Source of the DNA: Sphingomonas sp.
GTDB taxonomy: Bacteria > Pseudomonadota > Alphaproteobacteria > Sphingomonadales > Sphingomonadaceae
Reading direction: 5' to 3'
Length of the DNA stretch: 64,000 nucleotides
Assembly (NCBI RefSeq): GCF_003248515.1
Contig: NZ_QFOB01000002.1
Coordinates: forward strand, 186,001 to 250,000
Positions 40,097 through 48,335 of the stretch are shown here, in pieces. The notes under the pieces are model-generated. The model was not told the DNA's origin. It was given only the letters and a program-made list of their open reading frames with translations, and ran no database searches. Position numbers and translations under genes: made by a program. Each line of letters starts with the position of its first letter. Position 1 is the stretch's first letter.

Positions 40097-41977
40097 CTAG
40101 TGCCCCAACCGGGCGAGCAGGCCGGGCAACAGCGCCCGCACGGTCGCGGGCTCGGCCCTGGATTCGGCGCCGCCGCATTCCAGGCAGCGCACCTGCACCA
40201 CGGGCCCGGAAAGGATCGATCCCGCATCGGCCAGCGCGCGCAGCGCCGTCGTCTGCGGCGCGCGCGCGATCCGGGCGAGCGGATCGGTCACGGCATCCGT
40301 ATCGCGATCGGGGCGGCGCTCCGCCCAGTCGCGCAGAAGCGCCTTGTAGGGATTGGGATCGCGCTCGATCCAGCGCGGCCGCGCATCCCCGCCGGAAAGC
40401 TTCGCGGCGGTGGCGGCGAAGGCGATGGCGTCATCCAGCCCGCCGAAGCGATCGACCAGCCCCAGCTGCCGCGCCGTGCCGCCGGCCCACACATGCCCCT
40501 GGCCGATCTCGTCCACATGGGCCGGCGTCATGTGCCGTGCCGCGCCCACGATCGTCATGAAGCGGGCATAGGTGCTGGTGATGCTGCCCTGGATCAGCCG
40601 GTCGATCGTGGGGGACGTGCCCTTGTAAACGTCCGGTTGGCCGGAAAGCGGCGTCGTCGCCACGCCATCCGCGGTCAGGCCAAGCTTGGCGAGCGTGCCC
40701 TCGAAAGTGGGGATGAGCGCGAAAACGCCGATCGATCCGGTGATCGTCGCGGGATCCGCGAACACGGCCTGGCCCGGCGTCGACACCCAATAGCCGCCGG
40801 ACGCGGCGACCGATCCCATCGAGACCACGATCGGGATGCCCTGCGCCTTGGCCTCCAGGATCGCGCTGCGAATCCGCTCCGATCCTGTCACCGATCCGCC
40901 GGGGCTGTCGACGCGCACCACGAGCGCCTTGATCCGCTTCTTCGCCAGTTCGTCGGTCAGCAGCCGGGCGATCGTCTCGCCGCCGGCCGTGCCAGGCCCG
41001 CGCTCGCCATCCACGATCTCGCCCGCGATCGTCACCACGCCCACACGTCCGGCGGCGGCTTCCGGGTGCGCGGCCAGATAGCGATCGAGGGGAAGCGACT
41101 GATAATCGCCGGACTTGCCGCTGGTCGGGGCGCCCGCCAGCTGCGCCACGCGCTTGCCGAAGGCGATCCGGTCCCCGAGTCGATCGACCAGCCCGGCGTC
41201 CAGCGCTGCCTTGCCGGTGTCGTTGCCCGCGCGCTCCAGCGCGCCGGCCGGATCGGAAATATAGGGCGCCAGCCGTGCCTTGGGCCGTGCCTTGGAGACA
41301 TCCTCGCCCCAGCGCGCCCACAGGCTGTCCGCCAGGGCCTGGTTGGCCGCGCGTGCCTCGGGCGATTGATCGGCGCGGATATAGGGCTCGCCCGCCGATT
41401 TGAAGCGACCGACACGATAAAGGTGCGCGGTCACGCCCAGCTTGTCGAGCAGGCCCTTGTAATAGAGGCGCGAGCCGCCGGGGCCGCTCAGGAAGATCGC
41501 GCCCAGCGGGTTCAGCCACACTTCGCTGGCGTGGGCCGCCAGTTGGTAGCCGTCATCGGCATAGCCGGTCGCATAGACGAGCACCGGCTTGCCGGCGCTG
41601 CGCACCGTATCAATCGCCTCGCCCGTTTCCGCCAGCGCAGCCTGTCCGCCGCCCGTGAAGCGATCGAGATCGAGCACCACCGCCTTCACCTGCGCATCGG
41701 TGGCGGCCACGCGCAGCGCGCGGATCACGTCGCGCAGCCGATATTCGCGTGTGGCGGGGCCATTGCCCGAAAGCACCGCAACCGGATCGGCGTCGGCCGG
41801 CTGTTCGACGATCGCGCCGTCCAGTTTCAGCACCAGCGCGCCTGCCCCCGGCAAAGCGGGGTTGGGGCGAACGGAAAGGGCCGCGAACAGGATCGCGAAA
41901 AACAGCAGCATCAGGAGGAGGACCAGCGCATCCTTGATGCCGACCAGCAGCCGCCAGAAGCCCTTCAGGACACGCAT
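40097..41977 (-). CDS. sppA: signal peptide peptidase SppA, 67K type
   Basis: SppA is a membrane-anchored serine peptidase that degrades released signal peptides. The 626-residue protein has an N-terminal membrane helix (DALVLLLMLLFFAILFAAL) and tandem ClpP-like domains. The catalytic Lys is in VGRFKSAGEPYI and the nucleophile Ser in SMGSVAASGGYW, on the two different repeats as in the E. coli enzyme. The ATG at 41977 has GGAGG 7 bases upstream; a GTG directly before it is less likely. The C-terminal tail contains a short Cys pair (RCLECGG) that the E. coli protein lacks. Confidence 0.95.
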   Translation of the reverse strand: MRVLKGFWRLLVGIKDALVLLLMLLFFAILFAALSVRPNPALPGAGALVLKLDGAIVEQPADADPVAVLSGNGPATREYRLRDVIRALRVAATDAQVKAVVLDLDRFTGGGQAALAETGEAIDTVRSAGKPVLVYATGYADDGYQLAAHASEVWLNPLGAIFLSGPGGSRLYYKGLLDKLGVTAHLYRVGRFKSAGEPYIRADQSPEARAANQALADSLWARWGEDVSKARPKARLAPYISDPAGALERAGNDTGKAALDAGLVDRLGDRIAFGKRVAQLAGAPTSGKSGDYQSLPLDRYLAAHPEAAAGRVGVVTIAGEIVDGERGPGTAGGETIARLLTDELAKKRIKALVVRVDSPGGSVTGSERIRSAILEAKAQGIPIVVSMGSVAASGGYWVSTPGQAVFADPATITGSIGVFALIPTFEGTLAKLGLTADGVATTPLSGQPDVYKGTSPTIDRLIQGSITSTYARFMTIVGAARHMTPAHVDEIGQGHVWAGGTARQLGLVDRFGGLDDAIAFAATAAKLSGGDARPRWIERDPNPYKALLRDWAERRPDRDTDAVTDPLARIARAPQTTALRALADAGSILSGPVVQVRCLECGGAESRAEPATVRALLPGLLARLGH

Positions 41978-42020
41978 CACGCCGCCTCCGCGTGCGAAAC
42001 CAGCGGCCCCCCGTCAGAGG

Positions 42021-42094
42021 TGGAGCGGGTGAAGGGAATCGAACCCTCGTCGTAAGCTTGGGAAGCTTCTGCTCTACCATTGAGCTACACCCGC
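42021..42094 (-). tRNA. tRNA-Gly (anticodon CCC)
   Basis: Read on the minus strand: acceptor GCGGGTG pairs with CACCCGC, the D arm is GCTCAATGGTAGAGC, the anticodon arm GAAGC-TTCCCAA-GCTTA shows CCC, and the T arm holds GGTTCGATTCC. The 3' TCCA is encoded. The last pair of the anticodon stem is weak (G-A). Confidence 0.94.
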
Positions 42095-42234
42095 GAAACC
42101 GGCGAAATTCCGCGATTGATTTCCGTCCCGCCCGGTTGGAATGTCGGGTGGACCGGAGCCCCTCGATTAGCGGCCCGCGCGAGCCCCGGCAAGCCCGCCG
42201 CGTGGATGCGGCCGGTCCGATGAAAGGGGGCGCG

Positions 42235-43371
42235 GTGCGGCAGGTCGATATCGTCGTGATCGGGGGCGGGATCGCCGGGCTTTCTGCGGCGATGCGCCTC
42301 GCCCGCCGCGCGCGGACCGTGGTGATCGAGCGCGAGGGGGCGCTCGGCTATCACTCGTCCGGCCGCAGCGCGACGTTCAGCCATTTCGGCATCGGCGATG
42401 CGGCGGTGCGCGGCATGACGGCCGCGAGCCGACCCTTCTTCGAGACGCCGCCGGATGGCTTCGTCGAGCGGCCACTTTCCTTCGCCAAGCCGGCCATGTT
42501 CATCGCCACCGAGGAGCTGATCGGCGAGCTGCGCGCGCTGGAGAGCGAGATGACGCGCTACACCGATACGATCACGCGTGTCAGCCCGGCCGAGATGCTG
42601 GAGATCGTGCCCGTTTTGAAGACGGGGGTGGGCGGCATCGTCGAGGGGCTGCTGGACCGGAGCGGGCGCAAGCTGGACAGCGATCTTCTGTTGCAGGCCT
42701 GTGCGAAGGCGGTGCGCGCGGCTGGAGGAGAGGTGGTGACGGAGGCGGGCGCGATCGGCCTGCGACGCGAGGGCGAGCGCTGGATCGTCGATACGGCGGG
42801 CGAAACCTATTCCACTGCCACGATCGTGGATGCCGCCGGCGCCTGGGCGGACGAGGTGGCGATCGCCGCCGGCGTGCGCCCGCTCGGGCTCCAGCCGATG
42901 CGGCGCACGATCATCGGCTTCGATCCGCCGGAAGGGCTGGATGTATCCGCCTGGCCCTTCACCAAGACGGCCGGCGACGAAGGGTTTTACATGCTGCCCG
43001 ATGCGGGCCGGCTGCTCGCCTCGCCCATGGATGTGACGCCGACCGAGCCCACGGACGCCCAGCCCGAGGATTTCGATATCGCGCTCGCGGCGTGGCGCGT
43101 GGAGGAGGCGACCACGCTGGAAGTGGGGCGAATCAAGGCGAAGTGGGCCGGCCTGCGCACCTTCACGGCGGACAAGGTGCCCACGGCCGGCTTCGCGCCG
43201 GATGCGCCGGGCTTCTTCTGGCTGGCGGGGCAGGGCGGCTATGGCCTGCAGACGGCGCCCGCCATGGCGCTGGCGACCGAGGCGCTTCTGTTTGGCGAGG
43301 CATGGCCGGAAGAGCTGGCCGCCTATGGCGTGCGGCCGGACCAGATCATGCCGGATCGGCTGTTCGCCTGA
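42235..43371 (+). CDS. FAD-dependent D-amino-acid oxidase/dehydrogenase family protein
   Basis: A 378-residue DAO-family flavoprotein with the FAD-binding VDIVVIGGGIAGLSAAMRLA, the second motif TATIVDAAGAWADEVA, and the C-terminal WLAGQGGYGLQTAPAMALA. It resembles the D-arginine dehydrogenase (DauA)-like branch that oxidises D-amino acids or other amines. I prefer the GTG at 42235, four bases after AAAGGGGG; an ATG at 42220 lacks a ribosome site. It converges on ligI but shares no operon with the lig genes, so a role in aromatic catabolism is not implied. Confidence 0.85.
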   Translation: MRQVDIVVIGGGIAGLSAAMRLARRARTVVIEREGALGYHSSGRSATFSHFGIGDAAVRGMTAASRPFFETPPDGFVERPLSFAKPAMFIATEELIGELRALESEMTRYTDTITRVSPAEMLEIVPVLKTGVGGIVEGLLDRSGRKLDSDLLLQACAKAVRAAGGEVVTEAGAIGLRREGERWIVDTAGETYSTATIVDAAGAWADEVAIAAGVRPLGLQPMRRTIIGFDPPEGLDVSAWPFTKTAGDEGFYMLPDAGRLLASPMDVTPTEPTDAQPEDFDIALAAWRVEEATTLEVGRIKAKWAGLRTFTADKVPTAGFAPDAPGFFWLAGQGGYGLQTAPAMALATEALLFGEAWPEELAAYGVRPDQIMPDRLFA

Positions 43372-43417
43372 TCCGGTGGCGCGCGGCCAAGGCGCGATCT
43401 CCGGGAAAGTTTGGAAG

Positions 43418-43454
43418 CTGCCGGGCAATGGCCGCGAGGCGCATTGCCCGGCAG
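43418..43454. terminator. perfect 13-bp hairpin between convergent genes
   Basis: CTGCCGGGCAATG and CATTGCCCGGCAG form a perfect stem with an 11-base loop, starting 4 bases after the ligI stop and 46 after the flavoprotein stop. There is no T-run, so it may be a weak or Rho-aided terminator or an mRNA-stabilising end. Confidence 0.5.
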
Positions 43455-43458
43455 GGGT

Positions 43459-44355
43459 TCAGTCGGCCCAGTAAAGCCGCATCGGATTGTCGACGAGCAG
43501 CTTGCGCTGCAAGTTCTCGGTCACGGCGATCCTCGGGATCACGTCCACCAGGCCGCCATCGTCGGGGATGCGGGTTTCCATATTGGGGTGCGGCCAGTCC
43601 GTGCCCCACAGGACGCGATCCGGATAGGCTTCCACCAGCGGGCGCACGGCCGCCACGAAATCATCATAGGGGGCACCCGCCGGATCCAGGCGGTCGGGGC
43701 AGGTAACCTTCACCCAGATGTCGTCCCGGCTATCCATCAGCGCGCGGAAGGCGGTCATGTCCGCGCCGCCCGGTCCCTGCGTCACGTCGGGGCGGCCCAT
43801 ATGATCGATCACCACCGGCACGGGGATGGCCGCGATGAAGGGCTTCATTTCCTCAAGGATATCCGCCTCGAAATAGATGACGACATGCCAGCCCAGCCGC
43901 CGGATGCGTTGCGCCACCGCGAGGAACTTGTCCTTGGGCGCATCGTCGACGAGGCGCTTGAGAAAGTTGAAGCGGATGCCGCGAACGCCGCCGGCATGCA
44001 GCGCATCCAGATCCTCGTCCGAAATGGCCGGATCGACGACGGCCACGCCGCGCGCAAGGCCGTTCGATCGGGCGATGCCGTTCAGCGTCGCTGCATTGTC
44101 CGTGCCGTGGCAGCTGGCCTGCACGATCACGTTGCGCGCGAAGCCCAGCCGATCGCGCAGGGCGAACAGCATTTCGGGCGTCGCGTCCTGTGGCTGATAT
44201 TTGGCCTTGGGGCTGAACGGAAAATCCGCCGCCGGCCCGAAGACGTGGCAATGGGCGTCCACGGCGCCGGCGGGCGGCACGTAGGCAGGCTTCGAGGGCG
44301 TCAGCGTCCAGCTGCGGACGCGGCCCCGGGAATCGATGACGTCGTCCATGCTCAT
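43459..44355 (-). CDS. ligI: 2-pyrone-4,6-dicarboxylate hydrolase
   Basis: LigI opens the lactone 2-pyrone-4,6-dicarboxylate to oxalomesaconate in the protocatechuate 4,5-cleavage pathway. The 298-residue amidohydrolase-fold protein shows VDAHCHVFGP (metal/His site), RNVIVQASCHGTDN, GVRGIRFNFLKRL, VVIDHMGRPD and RVLWGTDWPHPNM, matching sphingomonad LigI of about 293 residues. Its start overlaps the ligU stop (ATGA), so ligK-ligU-ligI form one coupled minus-strand operon. Confidence 0.94.
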   Translation of the reverse strand: MSMDDVIDSRGRVRSWTLTPSKPAYVPPAGAVDAHCHVFGPAADFPFSPKAKYQPQDATPEMLFALRDRLGFARNVIVQASCHGTDNAATLNGIARSNGLARGVAVVDPAISDEDLDALHAGGVRGIRFNFLKRLVDDAPKDKFLAVAQRIRRLGWHVVIYFEADILEEMKPFIAAIPVPVVIDHMGRPDVTQGPGGADMTAFRALMDSRDDIWVKVTCPDRLDPAGAPYDDFVAAVRPLVEAYPDRVLWGTDWPHPNMETRIPDDGGLVDVIPRIAVTENLQRKLLVDNPMRLYWAD

Positions 44356-45407
44356 GCGAATATCGTCCCGTCCATCAGCTTGCGCGCGGTGCGGAGCAAA
44401 GCGGCGGTGGCCACCTGCCCCTTTTCGTCGAGCGTGAGCACGCAGCTCATCTCGCCCGTGGGATGTTCCACTGAAAGCGTCTTGGTGGATCCGTCCGGGA
44501 TCTTCGCCACATCGGCGGCGGGCGATCCCTTGACGAGGCAGGCGGTGGCCACGCTCACCGCGCCGAGCACGCCGATCGTGGCGTGGGCGCGATGGGGAAT
44601 GAAGCTGCGCACCGTCACCGCGCCGCCCTGGGCCGGTGGCGCCACCAGCATCATCTTGGGCACGGATTTGTCCTTCACGTCGCCCAGGTTCATCATCGGC
44701 CCGGCCTTCAGGCGGATCGCCTCGATCCGCGCCTTCAGCGACGTCCAGTTGTCCAGAACGTCCCGATCCTCATAGCCGGTGGCGCCGACATCCTTCGCCT
44801 TGAAGACGACGCAGGGCATGCCGTTGTCGATCAGCGTGCAGGATACGCCCTCGATCATGTCGGCGGCGTTGCCGGTGGGGAGCAGCGCGCCGCAGGAGGA
44901 GCCGGCCGTGTCGCGAAATTCCAGCGGCACCGGCGCGGCCGTGCCGGGCACGCCGTCGATCGCGGCCGTGCCTTCATAGGCCGGCACGCCGCCCGGCGTC
45001 TCGCAGGTGGCGACGGCGACCTGTCCGGTATTGACCATGAAGATCGCGACCCTGGTCTGCTCGCCCGTTGCGGGCACGAGGCCCCGTTCGATCGCGAAGG
45101 GGCCGACGCCGGCCAGCATGTTCCCGCAATTCTGGGAGTCCGTGACGATCGCCTGATCCACGAACACCTGCAGGAAAAGATAGTCGACATCGACGCCCGG
45201 CCGATCCGATTTCGAAACCACGGCGACCTTGGACGTCAGCGGATCGGCGCCGCCCATGCCGTCAATCTGGCGTGGATCGGGCGATCCCATCGCGCGCAGC
45301 AGGAAGGCGTCGCGCGCCTCCGTTTCGGCCGGGAGATCGGAGGCGAGGAAGAAGCCGCCCTTCGAGGTGCCTCCCCGCATCCACATGCAGGGAATGGCCT
45401 CACTCAT
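44352..45407 (-). CDS. ligU: 4-oxalomesaconate tautomerase (PrpF family)
   Basis: LigU interconverts isomers of oxalomesaconate so that LigJ can hydrate it. The 351-residue PrpF-fold protein has MWMRGGTSKGGFFLASDLP, DSQNCGNMLAGVGPFAIE, SSCGALLPTGN and RSFIPHRAHATIGVLGAV, all family hallmarks. Its start overlaps the ligK stop by 8 bases and its stop overlaps ligI, so translation is coupled. The placement between ligK and ligI supports LigU rather than a 2-methylaconitate isomerase. Confidence 0.92.
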   Translation of the reverse strand: MSEAIPCMWMRGGTSKGGFFLASDLPAETEARDAFLLRAMGSPDPRQIDGMGGADPLTSKVAVVSKSDRPGVDVDYLFLQVFVDQAIVTDSQNCGNMLAGVGPFAIERGLVPATGEQTRVAIFMVNTGQVAVATCETPGGVPAYEGTAAIDGVPGTAAPVPLEFRDTAGSSCGALLPTGNAADMIEGVSCTLIDNGMPCVVFKAKDVGATGYEDRDVLDNWTSLKARIEAIRLKAGPMMNLGDVKDKSVPKMMLVAPPAQGGAVTVRSFIPHRAHATIGVLGAVSVATACLVKGSPAADVAKIPDGSTKTLSVEHPTGEMSCVLTLDEKGQVATAALLRTARKLMDGTIFA

Positions 45408-46074
45408 AGACGAGCCCCATTTCTTCCAGCCGGGGGCGCATGTTGTAGATGTCGAGGCCCAGTTCGCCCGCCGCCAGGCGGATGCGCTTGGCTTCCTCGG
45501 CCGCCTCGCGCGCCTGCGCCTTCTTCAGCACATCGTCGGCATCGGCGCGCTTGACGACGCAGACGCCGTCATCGTCGGCCACGATCACGTCGCCGGCCTC
45601 GATCGCGGCATTGGCGCACACGATCGGCACGTTGACCGATCCCAATGTGCCCTTGATCGTGCCCTGCGCATAGACGGCGCGCGACCAGACCGGGAAGTTC
45701 ATCTGGGTCAGGTCGCGCACGTCGCGCACGCCGGCATCGATGATGAGGCCGCGACAGCCCCGTGCCTGCGCGGACGTGGCAAGGAGATCGCCGAAATAGC
45801 CGTCGAAGCAGGGGGAGGTCGGGGCCAGGACGAGGATGTCGCCGGCCTGAAGCTGCTCGATCGCGACATGCACCATCCAGTTGTCGCCGGGGGGCGATGA
45901 GATGGTGACGGCCGATCCCGCGATGCGCGCGCCGGGATAGATGGGGCGCATATAGGGCGCGAGCAGGCCGATGCGGCCCTGCGCCTCGTGCACCGTGGCG
46001 ACGCCGGCATGGGCCAGGCCATCGATCACCTCGGCTTGCGCGCGCTGGATATTGCGGACGACACGTCCCGCCAT
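45400..46074 (-). CDS. ligK: 4-carboxy-4-hydroxy-2-oxoadipate aldolase
   Basis: LigK cleaves 4-carboxy-4-hydroxy-2-oxoadipate to pyruvate and oxaloacetate, the last step of the pathway. The 224-residue RraA-fold class II aldolase has VATVHEAQGRIGLL, IYPGARIAGSAVTI, CFDGYFGDLLATSAQARG with the metal and substrate residues, and LIIDAGVRDVRDL. I chose the ATG at 46074 (GAGGAGAG upstream), giving a length close to characterised LigK (about 228). It is the first gene of ligKUI, divergent from the tandem-HTH LysR gene. Confidence 0.94.
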   Translation of the reverse strand: MAGRVVRNIQRAQAEVIDGLAHAGVATVHEAQGRIGLLAPYMRPIYPGARIAGSAVTISSPPGDNWMVHVAIEQLQAGDILVLAPTSPCFDGYFGDLLATSAQARGCRGLIIDAGVRDVRDLTQMNFPVWSRAVYAQGTIKGTLGSVNVPIVCANAAIEAGDVIVADDDGVCVVKRADADDVLKKAQAREAAEEAKRIRLAAGELGLDIYNMRPRLEEMGLVYE

Positions 46075-46190
46075 TCTCACTCTCCTCGAGATTTGGCCCT
46101 GAGCTTTGGTGCCGGGGATTGGCCCGGCGGGCCGCCATCCTCCAATCACAAATGGACCGCGCCTATAAGATTTTGCTAAGTCCATGCTCG

Positions 46191-47405
46191 ATGTCGCTCA
46201 AGCCCTTCGATCTCAACCTGCGCCATTTGCGGGCGCTTGCCGCGATCGTCGCGCACGGCAGCATGAGCGCGGCCGCGCAGGCCGTGAACCTTTCGCAGCC
46301 CGCGCTCACGCAAGGCCTGGCCAAGATCGAGCGGCAGCTGGGAACCAGCCTGTTCGATCGCCGTGCCGATGGCGTACGCCCCACGCAGTCGGGCCTGCTG
46401 ATGGCGGAGCGCGTGGGCGCGGCGCTGGATCATCTGGCGGAGGCGACGCGCAGCGGCCTGCGCGGCGGCGGGCGGGGCTTCGCCCGGCCCGATCTGCTGA
46501 TGACGGCCACCCAGCTTCACGCCTTCCTGAGCCTAGTCGAGGCGGGGAGCTTCGCGGGCGCCGCCATTCGCACCGGCATCACCCAGCCCGCGCTCCACCG
46601 GGCGGTGCGCGATCTGGAGCAATTGTGCGGCGTGCCGCTGGCCGAACGATCGGGGCGCGGCCTCGTCGTCACGAGCGCGGGGCGCAAGCTGGCGCGCGGC
46701 GTACGCCTCGCCGCGGCCGAGATCGGGGCGGCGATCGGAGAGATTTCGCCCGATCCGGGCATCGGCAGCGGCATCACGATCGGCGCGATGCCGCTTTCGC
46801 GGGCGCTCCTGCTGCCGGCCGCGATCGCGTCGCTGGTTCGTGCCGAGTCGCGCGCGGCGATCGACGTGCGCGAGGGATCGTGGCGCGAACTGGTCGATCC
46901 CCTGCGCGATGGCTCGATCGATCTGATGGTGGGGGCGTTGCGCGATCCGCCGCCGGCCGGATTGCGCCAGGATCATCTGTTCGAGGATCGGCTCGTCGTG
47001 GTGGCGCGCGCCGGGCATCCTCTGGCGGCAATCCCCGATCCCACGCTTGCGGATTATGCGCGCTACGGCTGGATCATCGGCCATGGCGATACGCCGCTCC
47101 GCCAGCATTGGCAGGATCTGTTCGCGGGTGCGACCCTGCCGCTGGCGCCGATCGAGTGCGGATCGGTCATGGTGATACGCGGGGTGCTGCACCAGAGCGA
47201 CCTGCTGACCCTGCTCTCGCCCGAACAGGTGGCGATCGAAATGGAGAGCGGCGCGTTGTGCCAGATCGGGCCGCCTCTGCATCACGGGGAGCGCCCGATC
47301 GGCATCACGACGCGCGAGGGCTGGCGCCCCACGGGGGTGCAGCAACGCTTTATCGAAATGCTCCGTGAGGCGGCACGCGCAACAAGACTTCAGGAAAGCG
47401 AATAG
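46191..47405 (+). CDS. LysR-type regulator with two tandem HTH domains
   Basis: The 404-residue protein is about 100 residues longer than a usual LTTR (around 300). Residues 11-68 form a complete LysR HTH (LRHLRALAAIVAHGSMSAAA, QAVNLSQPALTQGLAKIERQ, DGVRPTQSG). Residues 106-165 form a second one (TQLHAFLSLVEAGSFAGAA, IRTGITQPALHRAVRDLEQ, GRGLVVTSAGR). A normal effector domain follows (ITIGAMPLSRALLLP ... SIDLMVGALRDPP). It lies between ligK and the ligJABC arm, so it is the probable pathway regulator. The start at 46191 leaves 116 bases to ligK; an upstream ATG at 46152 is possible. Confidence 0.88.
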   Translation: MSLKPFDLNLRHLRALAAIVAHGSMSAAAQAVNLSQPALTQGLAKIERQLGTSLFDRRADGVRPTQSGLLMAERVGAALDHLAEATRSGLRGGGRGFARPDLLMTATQLHAFLSLVEAGSFAGAAIRTGITQPALHRAVRDLEQLCGVPLAERSGRGLVVTSAGRKLARGVRLAAAEIGAAIGEISPDPGIGSGITIGAMPLSRALLLPAAIASLVRAESRAAIDVREGSWRELVDPLRDGSIDLMVGALRDPPPAGLRQDHLFEDRLVVVARAGHPLAAIPDPTLADYARYGWIIGHGDTPLRQHWQDLFAGATLPLAPIECGSVMVIRGVLHQSDLLTLLSPEQVAIEMESGALCQIGPPLHHGERPIGITTREGWRPTGVQQRFIEMLREAARATRLQESE

Positions 47406-47459
47406 CTCGGCGGCTTTTCGATTGGCCGGAAGAGCGGAGCGCCCCTAGCCCTTTCGCTC

Positions 47460-48335
47460 ATGGAGAGGTCGGATCTGAATTTCATCGGTTTCGGCGAGGC
47501 CGCGCAGGCCTTTGCGAACGGCATGCCGCTTTCGTTCGGCGCTTATGATCGCAAGGCCGATATCGCCGCCACGCGCGAGGCCAAGCTTGCCGATTATCGC
47601 CGGGAGGGCGCCATTCCTTGCGCCGCTAATGCGGATGCCGTCGGCGCCACGCCCCTGATCCTGTCGCTTGTCACCGCGGATCAGGCCTTGCTCGCCGCGC
47701 GGGAAAGCTCCGCGCGGATCGCGCCCGGCGCGCTCTATTGCGACATGAATTCCGTCGCGCCCGATACGAAGCGGGCCGCCGCCGCCCTGATCGATGCGGC
47801 GGGCGGCCGCTATGTGGATGTCGCGGTGATGGCCCCCGTCCATCCGGCGCGGCGCGCGGTGCCGCTGTTGCTGAGCGGGCCGCATGCCGCGGCGGGCGAG
47901 GCGGCGCTGCGGGCGGCGGGCTTCACGAAGCTGCGCATCCTGCCGGGCGGGATCGGCGCCGCCTCCGCCACCAAGATGCTCCGCTCGGTGATGGTGAAGG
48001 GGCTGGAGGCGCTCACGGCCGAATGCGTGCTGGCCGCGCATCGCGCCGGGCTGACGGAGGAGGTGTTCGGCGCGCTCAACGCGAGCTGGCCCGGCACGGA
48101 CTGGCTGGAGAAGGCCGATTATAATCTGGAGCGGATGATGGTCCACGGGATCCGCCGCGCCGAGGAGATGGAGGAGGTCGTCAAGACGCTCGACGGGCTC
48201 GGCACCGGCTCCGCGATGACGCGCGGCACGGTGGAGCGTCAGCGCGCGATCGGATCCATGGGTTTGAACGCAGAGGGATCGCTGGGTGCGAAGATCGCCG
48301 CGATCCTGCAGGAAAAACAGGAAAAAGCCGCATGA
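47460..48335 (+). CDS. NAD(P)-dependent 3-hydroxyacid dehydrogenase-like protein (DUF1932)
   Basis: A 291-residue protein with the N-terminal Rossmann motif NFIGFGEAAQAFANG, YCDMNSVAPDTKR, the 6-phosphogluconate dehydrogenase-like region GRYVDVAVMAPVHPARRAVP, catalytic-type helix GIGAASATKMLRSVMVKG and a C-terminal all-helical DUF1932 domain. The fold is the beta-hydroxyacid dehydrogenase family; the catalytic Lys is likely in SATKMLRS. Its stop overlaps the ligJ start (ATGA), so it is the first gene of this arm and is expressed with the pathway. No step of the known protocatechuate pathway requires it, so it may handle a side product or peripheral substrate. Confidence 0.85.
   Translation: MERSDLNFIGFGEAAQAFANGMPLSFGAYDRKADIAATREAKLADYRREGAIPCAANADAVGATPLILSLVTADQALLAARESSARIAPGALYCDMNSVAPDTKRAAAALIDAAGGRYVDVAVMAPVHPARRAVPLLLSGPHAAAGEAALRAAGFTKLRILPGGIGAASATKMLRSVMVKGLEALTAECVLAAHRAGLTEEVFGALNASWPGTDWLEKADYNLERMMVHGIRRAEEMEEVVKTLDGLGTGSAMTRGTVERQRAIGSMGLNAEGSLGAKIAAILQEKQEKAA

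Noticed and set aside
46075..46190. A defined LysR binding box (T-N11-A palindrome) between ligK and the regulator
   Set aside because: The region is AT-richer, with ATAAG and CTAAG half-sites, but they form no clean inverted repeat, so I do not call an operator.
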